A DNA stretch of 64,000 bases from positions 15,182-79,181 of the forward strand of contig CAVQKH010000028.1 in NCBI GenBank assembly GCA_963712995.1, in the 5' to 3' direction. Numbering within the stretch: position 1 is the stretch's first letter; every line of letters starts with the position of its first letter. The position numbers were made by a program, and so were the translations under genes. Positions 18,619-27,241 of the stretch are shown here, piece by piece. The DNA is from GCA-003244245 sp963712995. GTDB lineage: Bacteria; Actinomycetota; Actinomycetes; Mycobacteriales; Pseudonocardiaceae. The notes under the pieces were generated by a model, which was not told where the DNA came from, did not search any database, and saw nothing but the letters and a program-made list of their open reading frames with translations.

Positions 18619-18762
18619 TCAAGGCCTGCGGCGGCGGGCCAGCAGGCCGCTCAGCTTCGCGCGGTTCTGCGGGTTGCTCGCGTACCGCCGTCCCTGATCG
18701 ATCATTCGCCGCCCCTGGGGACTGGTCAGGAAGTTCCGGATCTTGCTGAGGATCGAGGCCAT
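18619..18762 (-). CDS. Small basic protein, 47 residues
   Basis: The product starts MASILSKIRNFLTSPQGRR and ends GLLARRRRP. The start ATG 18762 has AGGAG 7 nt upstream. Nearly a third of its residues are Arg or Lys, and the N-terminal ten residues are amphipathic. Short proteins of this pattern, with a (T/R)SPQGRR core, recur in actinomycete genomes; their function is not known to me. It is 40 nt before the helical gene at 18578 on the same strand. Confidence 0.7.
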   Translation of the reverse strand: MASILSKIRNFLTSPQGRRMIDQGRRYASNPQNRAKLSGLLARRRRP

Positions 18763-18896
18763 CTCGGCTCCTGTGAGAGTAGGTGTGGGAGCAGGTGCTG
18801 CCAGGCTAGCCGACGGTCACTTTCCGTGCTGAAGATCGATCCGAGGTGGTCGCCTCTCCGCCCGCGCCGCTTCGTGATCGCTGAGGACCGGCGCCT

Positions 18897-19967
18897 TCAT
18901 GTGAGGAAGAACCGGACCATTTCGGCGGACGCGTCGGGGCCCATCGGGTCGGTGTAGGACCCGACCGGGCTGCCCCCGTACCACGCGTGCCCGCCGCCGT
19001 GCACCGTCCAGGACTCGACGAGGACCGCGCCGCCGGCGTCGGTGTGCACGGTGCGGGTGCAGTCGTGGCTGGTCCGCCCGTTGAGGTGCGTTGTGTCCGA
19101 TACCGAGGTACCGGTCGTGGCCAGCCGGGCCGCGACGAGGTTCTCGGCGTTCACCGGTGCCACGATCCTGTCGCGGTCGCCGTGGAACACGATCAGCGGC
19201 ACTCGGCCGCCCGGCGCGGGTGAGCCGCCCGTCCGCATGGCGGCGAACGCTGACGCGACGTCGTGTGCCACGCCGTAGGCGATCCCGGAATGCACCCCGA
19301 CTCCGGCGTAGAGCTCCGGGTGGGTCGCGGCCATCACCGCTGCCATCGCGCCGCCGGCGGAGAGCCCGGCGACGTACACCCGGGCGGGGTTGACCGCGTG
19401 GTCGGCCATGACCTGGCGGGTGATGCCGGCGATGATCGCCGGCTCGCCGGCGCCGGCCTGCTGGTCGGCGGGAGAGAACCAGTTCCAGTAGCCGCCGCTG
19501 TTGGCCGCGCTGGACTGTTGCGGGTAGGCGACGAGAAACGTGTGCTGCTCGGCGAGGTCGTTCATCCGGGTGCCGGCGGCGAAGTCGGTGGCGTTCTGCC
19601 TGCCGCCGTGCAGCATGACGACCAGGGGCACCGGCGCCCCGGTGTAGCCGGTGGGGATGTAGAGGTCGTAACTCCGGGTCCCAGCCGGCTCGGTGTGGCT
19701 GAGGTGGCGGATCTCGCCGCCGGGGGCGGCGGCCGCTGCGGCCGCGCCGGGGTGCGCGGCTCCGCGGCCTGCGGTGGGCAGCTTCCCCGTCAGCGGGCCG
19801 CCGAGTGGGAAGCCGGGGATTCCCGGGCCGGTGCCGCCCGGCCCGGCGGACGGGACGGGAGGTGCGGCGCCGAGCGTGCGCTGCAGCAGCGCGAACGCCT
19901 CCGCCAGCTGCCCTGCGCGGGTGAGCCTCAGTGCTTCGAACATGCCAGCGGTGCGATGGTCGTCCAT
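18897..19967 (-). CDS. PHB depolymerase-family esterase
   Basis: A 356-residue esterase of the PHB-depolymerase/LpqC-type family. ATG 19967 follows AAGGGG by 8 nt; the longer frame upstream is low complexity. No signal peptide is seen. An N-terminal domain of about 90 residues (MFEALRLTRAGQLAEAFALLQRTL, then a Pro/Gly linker) precedes the catalytic domain. The catalytic domain has LVVMLHGGRQNATDFA, nucleophile GLSAG near residue 202, an Asp in VFHGDRDRIV and a His in HGGGHAWYGG. It hydrolyses polyester or feruloyl-type esters. The RHH regulator 91 nt upstream on the same strand is a common companion. Confidence 0.88.
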   Translation of the reverse strand: MDDHRTAGMFEALRLTRAGQLAEAFALLQRTLGAAPPVPSAGPGGTGPGIPGFPLGGPLTGKLPTAGRGAAHPGAAAAAAAPGGEIRHLSHTEPAGTRSYDLYIPTGYTGAPVPLVVMLHGGRQNATDFAAGTRMNDLAEQHTFLVAYPQQSSAANSGGYWNWFSPADQQAGAGEPAIIAGITRQVMADHAVNPARVYVAGLSAGGAMAAVMAATHPELYAGVGVHSGIAYGVAHDVASAFAAMRTGGSPAPGGRVPLIVFHGDRDRIVAPVNAENLVAARLATTGTSVSDTTHLNGRTSHDCTRTVHTDAGGAVLVESWTVHGGGHAWYGGSPVGSYTDPMGPDASAEMVRFFLT

Positions 19968-20058
19968 GGGAGCCCCTTCTGGGTATGACCTCGGCGTCAA
20001 CCGGTCGGTCGGTGCCGTGTGATGGCCGCCGCGCCCTGCTGGCGGGCCCGGCGGCAGC

Positions 20059-20457
20059 TCAGGTGGTGGTACGGGAGGCGAGGGCAGCCTTGACCGCCCT
20101 CGGCGCCCGGAAGGCGCCCAGGACCTCGACCAAGGCGATCGTCGCCAGCGCGAGCTCGGGGGTGACGTCGTCGGCGACGGTGGCCAGCCCGAGGACACGC
20201 AGCTCGACCATCTGCCCCGCGTCACGGAGCTCCTCGAGGTCACGGCGGCTGAGGTGCTGGGTGCCGAGCGTCAGCGTCCGGCGCGCCACCGTGTCGTTCA
20301 CCGCGGCCGCCCGGCTCTCGAGCTGGCGCCGGATCGCCGTGCGGATGAAGTCCGTGCGGTTGGCGTAGAAGCCCTCGTCGACGAGCAGATCAATCTGCCC
20401 GAGGTCGACCAGTCCCACGTTGATGGTGATCTTCTCGCTCTTGTCGACTTCGGCCAT
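20059..20457 (-). CDS. Ribbon-helix-helix (CopG-like) regulator
   Basis: A 132-residue protein with ATG 20457 and GGAGGG upstream. Its N terminus is a ribbon-helix-helix domain: a strand EKITINVGLVDLGQIDLLV followed by two helices containing YANRTDFIRTAIRRQLE. The rest is helical with no recognised ligand domain. It precedes the PHB-depolymerase-like esterase gene on the same strand, so it probably regulates that gene and itself. No clear operator palindrome was seen in the 140 nt upstream. Confidence 0.8.
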   Translation of the reverse strand: MAEVDKSEKITINVGLVDLGQIDLLVDEGFYANRTDFIRTAIRRQLESRAAAVNDTVARRTLTLGTQHLSRRDLEELRDAGQMVELRVLGLATVADDVTPELALATIALVEVLGAFRAPRAVKAALASRTTT

Positions 20458-20642
20458 ACACCCTCCTCTCACCCTCCAAATACCATCCTATCACCATCCC
20501 ACTGGATGGCAATGGTCTCAGCCTCGCCTGATGGATCTCCTACTCGTGAACCCCGACGGGCGTCGACACGTACCGTTCATGCGCATGCCTCTCGGGTGTG
20601 GAGGCGACCGCTGACGTGCGCTGTACCACATCAAAGGGACGG

Positions 20643-21644
20643 GTGGATCCGGTGGCAAGGCGGGTGTTTCCGGCAACGGGAGACGAAGTCGGTGCGGTCG
20701 GGCTGGGCTGCGCGAGCCTGAGCCAGTGGATGTACGCAGACGCGCCGGCTAGCGATCAGGATGCCGTGGCGCTGCTGCATGCTGCGGTGGATCTGGGCGC
20801 GACCTTCCTCGACACCGCCGACGTCTACGGCGAAGGACACAACGAGGCACTGCTCGGCCGTGCGCTGAACGGAAGGCGATCGGAGGTGTTGATGGCTTCC
20901 AAGGTTGGCCTGGTCGTCGAGGACCTAGCCACGTTGGCACTACGTCCTGACGGCTCGCCCGCCCACCTACGGGCCGCGGTGGAGGGGAGCCTGCGGCGCC
21001 TGGGCGCCGATTGCATCGACCTGTGCTATCTCCATCGGGTCGATCCCCAGGTTCCGCTGGAGGACAGCTGGGGTGCCCTGGCCGACCTCGTCACCGACGG
21101 CAAGCTGCGCTTCCTGGGCCTGTCAGAAGTCACGGTGGATCAGGCGGAGGTGGCAGACCGCGTGCACCCGGTGGCGGCAGTGCAATCGGAACTGTCCCTG
21201 TGGACACGCACCGCCCTGGGCGAGGCCGCCACCGGCAGCGCCCTGCCGAACTCCGACGTGGTCGGCTGGTGCGCCGTACATGACGCGGCCTTCGTCCCCT
21301 ACGCGCCGCTGGGGCGAGGATTTCTGACCGGCACGGTGACCCGCAGGACCACCTTCTCCACGCACGACCTGCGGGCCAGACACCCTCGCTTCGCCGCCGA
21401 CGCCCGGCAGGACAACCTGCGCATCGTGGACACCCTCAGAGCCGTGGCGCAACGGCACGCAGCCACCCCCGCCCAGGTCGCGCTCGCCTGGGTGCTCGCG
21501 CAGGGAAAACACGTCCTCCCCATCCCCGGGACCAGAAACCTGGACTACCTACGGGAAAACATCGCCAGCGCGGCACTGGACCTGACAGCGACCGAACTCA
21601 TACAACTCAACGCAGTCCCCGCCGCAACGGGCAACCACAACTGA
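20643..21644 (+). CDS. Aldo/keto reductase
   Basis: A 333-residue NADPH-dependent aldo/keto reductase with a TIM-barrel fold. I chose GTG 20643, which follows AAAGGGA by 6 nt; GTG 20598 and GTG 20652 are alternatives. The catalytic tetrad is complete: Asp57 and Tyr62 in DTADVYGE, Lys87 in MASKVG, and His131 in CYLHRVD. The cofactor end has LPIPGTRNLDYLREN. The pattern fits the AKR13/YajO-like general-aldehyde group. It stands alone, between a divergent RHH gene and a convergent small membrane protein gene. The substrate is unknown. Confidence 0.9.
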   Translation: MDPVARRVFPATGDEVGAVGLGCASLSQWMYADAPASDQDAVALLHAAVDLGATFLDTADVYGEGHNEALLGRALNGRRSEVLMASKVGLVVEDLATLALRPDGSPAHLRAAVEGSLRRLGADCIDLCYLHRVDPQVPLEDSWGALADLVTDGKLRFLGLSEVTVDQAEVADRVHPVAAVQSELSLWTRTALGEAATGSALPNSDVVGWCAVHDAAFVPYAPLGRGFLTGTVTRRTTFSTHDLRARHPRFAADARQDNLRIVDTLRAVAQRHAATPAQVALAWVLAQGKHVLPIPGTRNLDYLRENIASAALDLTATELIQLNAVPAATGNHN

Positions 21645-21658
21645 TCAAAACGCCGACG

Positions 21659-21814
21659 TCACCAATAGTGCCGTCGACCTCCGACGGCGCGCCCGGCGCT
21701 GCCGAGCAGTAACAGGATCGCCCCGACCACCACCAGGATGATCCCGATGGTCCACAGAATCGGGATTCCGAGTAAGTACCCAACGACCAATAAGACAATA
21801 CCCAGAATAATCAT
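21659..21814 (-). CDS. Small hydrophobic protein (DUF6131-like)
   Basis: A 51-residue protein made of two membrane helices: MIILGIVLLVVGYLLGI and WTIGIILVVVGAILLLLG, ending AVGGRRHYW. ATG 21814 has AGGAGGAG 4 nt upstream. The pattern matches a small-membrane-protein family common in actinomycetes, often called DUF6131. Function is unknown. Its stop lies 14 nt from the end of the convergent aldo/keto reductase gene. Confidence 0.8.
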   Translation of the reverse strand: MIILGIVLLVVGYLLGIPILWTIGIILVVVGAILLLLGSAGRAVGGRRHYW

Positions 21815-22106
21815 GACTCCTCCTGCGGACTCGCGTCGTCGCCGTAACTGTTCTTGCGACACATCATTCCCTCTCACCTGACGTCCCAAACGCGGCCGAT
21901 GCAGTGAAAATCGGGCACCAGCGTCAAGACGCTCGCTCGATGTTCCGCTGTCGAGCTCGCGTAGGCCCACGCGCGCGTGCCCGCCGCCGGGCACCGTCCA
22001 GCGGAAAGGTCACGATTGAGACACGGTTGGACGCGGGGGTCATCCGTTTCAGCAGGAGATCTCGTATGGGTGACACCCGATCGGGGATCGGACGGAGGGA
22101 ACGGAC

Positions 22107-22262
22107 ATGAAGATCACGGAAATCTTCAGCATCGGCCACGGCAACAACCATGGTCACGACCACGACAAACACGGCCACCGCCACCGCCACCAGCATCGCC
22201 ACCACCACGGCTGGGGTTGGGGCAAGGGCTGGGGTTGGGGAGGCTGGGGGAGGCTGGGGCAA
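22107..22262 (+). other. His-rich and Trp-Gly-rich peptide-coding segment
   Basis: Residues 1-10 form an amphipathic start (MKITEIFSIG). Residues 11-35 contain a run such as HGHRHRHQHRHHHG. Residues 35-50 contain GWGWGKGWGWGGWG. At the DNA level CACCGCCAC and GGCTGGGGTTGGGG units repeat in tandem, so the segment is prone to slippage. It carries the strong ribosome site of the locus. Confidence 0.75.
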
Positions 22263-23531
22263 GTAGGTGCGAGCCCGATAGTTCCAAGCGGTGGCTCCCG
22301 CTCTGTTCGCAACGGAATGGGGGCCACCGCCAGGGGCGCAGTGATGATGAAAATCTTATGCATCGGTGGTGGCCCCGCCGGGTTGTATTTCGCCATTTCA
22401 GCGAAATTGCGCGACGCCGGCCACGAGATCACCGTCATCGAACGCGATCCGCCCGGAGCCACCTATGGCTGGGGTGTGGTGTACTGGGACGACCTGCTGG
22501 ACATCCTGTTCCGCAATGACCAGCACAGCGCTCGAGCGATACGCGCGGCGTCGGTGTTGTGGCAGCAGCAGCGGGTGATCCTGCGCAGCGAGCAGACGGC
22601 CTATTTCCCCGGGTACGGCTTCAGCGTGGGCCGGGCGAACCTGCTCGATGTCCTCGGTGAGCGTGCGACAGAACTGGGCATCGCCCTCCGGTACCGCCAG
22701 GAATTCGATGACACCGCCGCGGTGGCCGGCGCCGATCTCGTGGTGCTCTGCGACGGGGCGCACAGCCGACTGCGTCAACACCACGGTGACCAATTCGGTG
22801 CCCGGCTGGACACCGGGAACAATCCCTACCTCTGGCTGGGCACCGACAAGGTGTTCGACAGCTTCACCTTCGCGTTCGAGCAGACCTCAGCCGGGTGGAT
22901 CTGGTTCCATGCCTACCCCTCCAGCGCCACGATCAGCACCTGCATCGTGGAGTGCACTCAGCAGACCTGGCAGGCACTCGGGTTCGACTCATTGAGCAGC
23001 GAGGACAGCGTCAGGCTACTGGAGAAGATCTTTGAGCATGCGCTCGATGGCCACACGTTGATCAGCAAGTCCCGCGGCGAGCAGGCGCGGTGGCAGCGTT
23101 TCACCCAGGTGACCAACACGACCTGGCACCACGAGAACCTGGCCCTCGTGGGCGATGCCGCACACACCACCCACTTCACCCTCGGGTCGGGCACCAAACT
23201 GGCGATGATCGACGCGATCATGCTCGCGACCAGCCTGTACGAGCATGACGAGCTGCCCGCCGCGTTAGGGTGTTATGACCGGTACGGCCGTGCTGCGCTG
23301 CGGCCGATCCAAGCCGCCGCGCGCACCAGCATGGCGTGGTTCGAGCGCGCCGACCGCTACCTCGACCGGGACGCCGTGACCTTCGCCTACTCGATGTCAA
23401 GCCGGTATGGGGCCCAGCCGCCCTGGCGCTACCAGATGCACCGTGCCACCCAGATTCCCACTCTGCGCCGAGCACAACGCGGGTTCCACCGTGCCCAACG
23501 CTGCTACCTCGCCCTCCGGCGAGGGGGCTGA
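22107..23531 (+). CDS. VioD-like FAD hydroxylase fused to His/Trp-Gly-rich peptide
   Basis: ATG 22107 has a strong GGAGGG 7 nt upstream. The frame runs without a stop through an 80-residue low-complexity head into a flavin hydroxylase. The head starts MKITEIFSIG, then a His-rich run, then GWGWGKGWGWGGWG. The enzyme part would start at the tandem ATG 22344/22347 (MMKILCIGGGPAGLYFA) and is about 395 residues. It has the GxGxxG FAD motif, the second motif LVVLCDGAHSRLR, and GDAAHTTHFTLGSGTKLAM. GWGVVYWDDLL and NPYLWLGTDKVFDSFTFAF resemble VioD and salicylyl-CoA or anthraniloyl-CoA hydroxylases. The gene converges, 7 nt apart, on spermidine synthase. Whether the head is translated as a fusion or as a separate peptide is unresolved. 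Confidence 0.8.
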   Translation: MKITEIFSIGHGNNHGHDHDKHGHRHRHQHRHHHGWGWGKGWGWGGWGRLGQVGASPIVPSGGSRSVRNGMGATARGAVMMKILCIGGGPAGLYFAISAKLRDAGHEITVIERDPPGATYGWGVVYWDDLLDILFRNDQHSARAIRAASVLWQQQRVILRSEQTAYFPGYGFSVGRANLLDVLGERATELGIALRYRQEFDDTAAVAGADLVVLCDGAHSRLRQHHGDQFGARLDTGNNPYLWLGTDKVFDSFTFAFEQTSAGWIWFHAYPSSATISTCIVECTQQTWQALGFDSLSSEDSVRLLEKIFEHALDGHTLISKSRGEQARWQRFTQVTNTTWHHENLALVGDAAHTTHFTLGSGTKLAMIDAIMLATSLYEHDELPAALGCYDRYGRAALRPIQAAARTSMAWFERADRYLDRDAVTFAYSMSSRYGAQPPWRYQMHRATQIPTLRRAQRGFHRAQRCYLALRRGG

Positions 23532-23538
23532 GGGCTCA

Positions 23539-25068
23539 CTACCCGACGTAGCCCTGCCGCATGTCCTGCACGATCCGGGGCTGGTCGAGGGTCGAGGGGG
23601 CCAGTTGCTGCGGGCTGCGGTCCCGGGGGAACACCGCAGCGGCCCGGAGCACCGCGCCGTCGAGGAACCGCAGCGGCGCAACGTTGGGGGACAGGCGCAG
23701 CTCGGGCGGTACCTCGCCTGCCTGTGCCAGCACGAATCCCCAGTCGCCGAAGCTGGGCACGTGCACGTGGTAGGGCGTGACGGCCAGCCGGGCCGAGGCC
23801 ACCGTCGACACGATCCGCCAGTAGGCCGTGGGCGTGGAGTACGGGCTGCCGGCCTGCACCGCCACCAGACCACCGGGGTTCACCACCGCGGCGACCAGTG
23901 CGTAGAACTCGGTGGAATACAGTCGGCCCAATACCGGCGTGTCCGGATCGGGCAGGTCCACGATGACCGCGTCGAACCCCTGCGACGGCCGCTCGCGAAG
24001 CCAGCGGAACGCGTCGTCGACGATCACGTGAACCCGGGGGTCGCGCAGGGAGCTGTGGTTGAGGTCGGCCAGCCGGGTGTTGGCCAGCGCGATCACCGCA
24101 GGGTCCAGTTCCACCTCGACCACCTCGCGCACCGACGGGTGCCGCAACACGTCGCGCGCGGCCAGCCCGTCACCCCCACCGAGGATGAGGACCCGCCGAG
24201 GATCGCGCGCCAGCGCCGGGTGGACCAGCGTCTCGGTGTAGCGGTGTTCGTCCAGGCTGGAGAACTGCAGATCCCCGTCGAGGTACAGGCGCACATCGCC
24301 ATCCCGTTCGGTCACCACGATCTGCTGGTAGTCCGACTGCTCGGCGGCCACCACCGGATCCGCATAGAGTCGCTGCCGCGCCGTCACCTCGATGTCGGCG
24401 GAACGCACGAGCAGCACCCCGAGCAGCGCTGCGGCGGCCAGCAGCGCCGCAGTCGCCCCGAGCCGGGCTGCCCGGCTCATCTGAGCGCGCAGCAGGAACG
24501 CGGCGACGACCGCGGCGGCGACCAGGTTCACCATTCCGGTCAGGGCGGCGCCCCGGATCTGACCGGCCAGCGGCAGCAGCACGAACGGCCAGGCCAGCCC
24601 GCCCGCCAGAGCACCCGCATAGTCGGCGGCATTGAGGTTGGCCAGCACCTTGCCCGTGCTCTGCGCGTCCACGCCGCCGCGTCCGGAGGCCAGCAACGTC
24701 ATCAGCAGCGGCACCTCGGCCCCGACCAGGATCCCGAGGACCGCGGTGGCCGCCACCAGCACCGAGGCGCTCGTGCCGTAGAAGGAGAACGTCACATACA
24801 ACGTCACCGCGCTGAGGCCACCGGTGATGCCGAGCAGGATCTCGACGGCGACGAACGTGGTGGCCGCGTGGGAGAGGAAAGGCTTGGCGAGCAGCGCGCC
24901 GACCCCCAGCGCCGCGACGTAGCCGGCCACGATGAGGGAGGTCTGGGTGATGCCGCCACCGGTGAGACTGACCGACAGCGTCAGCAGGACAAGCTCGTAG
25001 ATCAGCCCGCAGGCCGCGCACGCCGCGACGGCGGCCAGCAGCAGTGCTCGCGGGCGCCGGCCGCCCAA
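23539..25068 (-). CDS. Membrane-anchored spermidine synthase-like protein
   Basis: A 509-residue protein with an N-terminal membrane domain of about seven segments (residues 5-225) and a C-terminal polyamine aminopropyltransferase domain. The soluble domain has SDYQQIVVTERDGDVRLYLDGDLQFSSLDEHRYTE, the SAM-like motif RVLILGGGDGLAARDVL and the acidic active-site pair in FDAVIVDLPDPDTP. The best start is TTG 25068, since upstream in-frame ATG and GTG are absent before a stop. It is the last gene of a conserved actinobacterial block (DUF4178, DUF2617, DUF4247, DUF350), all on this strand. Whether it makes spermidine or modifies another substrate is unclear for this membrane class. Confidence 0.85.
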   Translation of the reverse strand: MGGRRPRALLLAAVAACAACGLIYELVLLTLSVSLTGGGITQTSLIVAGYVAALGVGALLAKPFLSHAATTFVAVEILLGITGGLSAVTLYVTFSFYGTSASVLVAATAVLGILVGAEVPLLMTLLASGRGGVDAQSTGKVLANLNAADYAGALAGGLAWPFVLLPLAGQIRGAALTGMVNLVAAAVVAAFLLRAQMSRAARLGATAALLAAAALLGVLLVRSADIEVTARQRLYADPVVAAEQSDYQQIVVTERDGDVRLYLDGDLQFSSLDEHRYTETLVHPALARDPRRVLILGGGDGLAARDVLRHPSVREVVEVELDPAVIALANTRLADLNHSSLRDPRVHVIVDDAFRWLRERPSQGFDAVIVDLPDPDTPVLGRLYSTEFYALVAAVVNPGGLVAVQAGSPYSTPTAYWRIVSTVASARLAVTPYHVHVPSFGDWGFVLAQAGEVPPELRLSPNVAPLRFLDGAVLRAAAVFPRDRSPQQLAPSTLDQPRIVQDMRQGYVG

Positions 25069-25104
25069 CGCTGCCCGAAGAGCCGGACTCGACCGTCGAC
25101 TCGC

Positions 25105-25149
25105 CCACGGCGTCAGGACTCACGGTCTCAGGACTCACAGCGTCAGGAC
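25105..25149. repeat. 15-bp tandem repeat
   Basis: Almost three copies of a 15-nt unit (TCAGGACTCACxGy with small variation) lie at the junction between the DUF350 stop and the start of the spermidine synthase gene. The unit overlaps the last codons of DUF350. It may change the spacing between the two genes. Confidence 0.6.
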
Positions 25150-25607
25150 AGGGCGGCGGCGTTCACGACGCCGATCGCCAGCAGGCTGATCCCGACGGCC
25201 CACGCCGCGCTGCTCATCCGGGGTTCGTTCACCAGATTCCGCAGGTGCCCTGGCACGAACGCGTCGAGCAATCGCAGCGCGACGGCCTGCAGGACCACAC
25301 CCAGCGTCCCGTAGACGGCCGAGTCGACCAGTCCCTGACCGAGGCTGTCGGAACTCGTCGCGATCGCGGTCACGACGATGATCGCCAGCGCCAGGTGGTT
25401 CGCGCCGAGCAGGATCGCGGCGTTCGGGTTGTAGTTGGTGTACACCTGCTTGCGCAGGTTTCCGGGGGTGATCAGGTCGAGGGCGATGAACCCCAGGCCC
25501 AGCACCCCGATGCCGACCACGAAGTAGAGCAGGCTCGCGAGCACTCCCCGGGTCAGTAGATCGCCCGAGACCGCCCCGAAGGCCAGCGCGTGCAGTGTCG
25601 TGTTCAC
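25143..25607 (-). CDS. DUF350 membrane protein
   Basis: A 154-residue protein of four membrane helices, for example GVLASLLYFVVGIGVLGLGFIAL and LLGANHLALAIIVVTAIA. GTG 25607 follows GGAGGAG by 6 nt. The PNAAILLGANHLALA block is the DUF350 signature. The family co-occurs with spermidine synthase, DUF4247 and DUF4178 across actinomycetes. Its role is unknown; it may form a small membrane complex with its neighbours. The gap to the DUF4247 gene upstream is 34 nt. Confidence 0.85.
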   Translation of the reverse strand: MNTTLHALAFGAVSGDLLTRGVLASLLYFVVGIGVLGLGFIALDLITPGNLRKQVYTNYNPNAAILLGANHLALAIIVVTAIATSSDSLGQGLVDSAVYGTLGVVLQAVALRLLDAFVPGHLRNLVNEPRMSSAAWAVGISLLAIGVVNAAALS

Positions 25608-25641
25608 GCGCTTCTCCTCCAGATCGGGGCCTGACAGCGGT

Positions 25642-26070
25642 TCATTTGATACCTCCTGGGCCGCCGGATCCACCGAATCCACCGGATCCACCGGCGGGCG
25701 AGCCGGGGCGGAAGCCCGGGCCGAGAAATGCGAAGAATCCGTTGCGGTAGCGGCCGCCCAGATCCTCGACGCGCACGGTGCTGCCACCGGGCGCAGCGCT
25801 GACGATGACGATGTCGTCGTTGTAGCGCAGGTACTCCGAGCCACCGTCGGCCTTGCGTGTCGCCGGCTTCACCGCGCCGACGATCCTCGATGTGGTGGAC
25901 CCCACGGGATCGCGGGAGCTGTAGGTGGCGACGTCACCGCTGCGGCTCTGCAGCACATAGGTGTCCTTGACGAAGTTCCGGACGTTGCTCCCGATGCCGC
26001 AACCGGCAAGCACCAGAGCGGCCACGAGCAGGGTCGTGACCAGGTACCGGCTTTTCACGGGGGGATCCAT
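25642..26070 (-). CDS. DUF4247 lipoprotein
   Basis: A 142-residue protein with a lipoprotein signal: a basic N terminus, hydrophobic LVTTLLVAALVLAGC, and the lipobox cysteine at about residue 24. The mature part starts GIGSNVRNFVKDTYVLQSR and contains YLRYNDDIVIVSAAPGGSTVRVEDL, which fits DUF4247. It ends in a Gly/Ser-rich tail. ATG 26070 overlaps the end of the DUF2617 gene by 16 nt; GTG 26058 is the alternative. It is probably anchored on the outer face of the membrane. Confidence 0.85.
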   Translation of the reverse strand: MDPPVKSRYLVTTLLVAALVLAGCGIGSNVRNFVKDTYVLQSRSGDVATYSSRDPVGSTTSRIVGAVKPATRKADGGSEYLRYNDDIVIVSAAPGGSTVRVEDLGGRYRNGFFAFLGPGFRPGSPAGGSGGFGGSGGPGGIK

Positions 26071-26567
26071 CTGCTTCGGGTCGTCACTACCGAGCTTTTC
26101 TGCTCACCGGGATACAGATGCCAGCTCTCCCAGGCCCAACCACCGGTGGGCAGCGCGCACGCCGTCATCGAGGTCATCGCGCTGCCGGTGCCGGGAAACG
26201 TCCCGCACAGCCACGAGTCGCTGCGCTCGGCCAGGCCGCGCAACCGTGCTGCGATGTCCTCGAGCTCAGCGCGGGACACCTCCCTGGTGACTGTGGCCAG
26301 TTGGTAGCCCCCCAGCTGGGAGTGCTCTGGCAACTCCTGACCACCGGCGCCGATGGCGTCGCACGATACCTCTTCGGTGAGCTGGTGGCCGGGCAGTATC
26401 GCGGTGACGACGTGCGAGGCCCCCAGCACCCCGAGGGTGAGCAGACCTCCGCGGCCGTCGCGAAGGGTGGTCTCGGCCAGCGCGGCGGGAGCCGGGGCGT
26501 GCAGAAGCAGACCGAGTGCCTCGGCGGCGACGTCGCGGGGCTCCACCTCGAGCAGGTACACACTCAT
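26055..26567 (-). CDS. DUF2617 family protein
   Basis: A 170-residue soluble protein with the DUF2617 pattern: LLEVEPRDVAAEALGLLLH, LGVLGASHVVTAILPGHQLTEEVSC, LGGYQLATVTREVSRAELEDI, SWLCGTFPGTGSAMTSM and GWAWESWHLYPGEQ. ATG 26567 overlaps the DUF4178 stop by 4 nt, so translation is coupled. Function unknown. It belongs to the same five-gene block. Confidence 0.85.
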   Translation of the reverse strand: MSVYLLEVEPRDVAAEALGLLLHAPAPAALAETTLRDGRGGLLTLGVLGASHVVTAILPGHQLTEEVSCDAIGAGGQELPEHSQLGGYQLATVTREVSRAELEDIAARLRGLAERSDSWLCGTFPGTGSAMTSMTACALPTGGWAWESWHLYPGEQKSSVVTTRSRWIPP

Positions 26568-27169
26568 ACTTCGGGCGCCGAATGGTAGACGGTCAGCTCG
26601 CCCAGCAGGACCGACCGGCCGGTCGAGACCTCCCAGGACTGCGTCGGCGCCCAGCGCTCGAACGCGATCATGCCGGTACCGTCGGACGTCGCATAGTCGG
26701 CGTAGTCGACCGACCCACTCGGCGGGGTACCGGTGGTGCCCTCAGCGGTGTAGGACGCCCTGCCGCGCTCGATCTGCCGGTGCACCCGGTCATCGAGGAT
26801 CACCTCGCCGTCCGGGGTCAGGCCGGTGCCCTCGCGCCGCATCCACAGCGTCATCTCCAACTCGCCCTCGTCGTCCTCGACGGTGAGCCAGCGGCGCCCG
26901 GTGGAGCCGTCCAGCAGGTGCTCCCGCCAGGTGGTTCCGCCCTCGTTGAGGACGATGGTGCCGCGTACGACGTGGTCGATCCCGGCGTAGGTGATGACAT
27001 CGCCCACGCCGATCCTGTGCGGGTCGTAGATCTCCGGCTGGTTCGCCAGCGGATCCACCCGGCCGGTCCCTGGGGGCTTCTTGGACGCTCGGGACCGCAG
27101 CACGAAGATGATCACGCCGGCGATGCCGGCGAGCACGAGGACAACGAGTAGGAATTCCATCAGGCGCAT
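26564..27169 (-). CDS. DUF4178 membrane-anchored protein
   Basis: A 201-residue protein with one N-terminal membrane helix (EFLLVVLVLAGIAGVIIFVL) and a cytoplasmic DUF4178 domain that contains IGVGDVITYAGIDHVVRGTI, GRRWLTVEDDEGELEMTLWMR and IAFERWAPTQSWEVSTG. ATG 27169 is taken as the start; ATG 27160 is possible. It is the first gene of the block that ends with spermidine synthase, so the operon promoter should lie in 27170-27240. Confidence 0.83.
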   Translation of the reverse strand: MRLMEFLLVVLVLAGIAGVIIFVLRSRASKKPPGTGRVDPLANQPEIYDPHRIGVGDVITYAGIDHVVRGTIVLNEGGTTWREHLLDGSTGRRWLTVEDDEGELEMTLWMRREGTGLTPDGEVILDDRVHRQIERGRASYTAEGTTGTPPSGSVDYADYATSDGTGMIAFERWAPTQSWEVSTGRSVLLGELTVYHSAPEV

Positions 27170-27241
27170 CCCGGAGTCGTGCGAACGGACCAAACCGACG
27201 GTATAACGCGCGACCGCGAGCACCCACCAGCGGACCCCGCT

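Noticed and set aside
23407..25314. 635-codon open frame on the plus strand
   Set aside because: Antisense to the spermidine synthase gene; Arg/Gln-rich composition typical of shadow frames.
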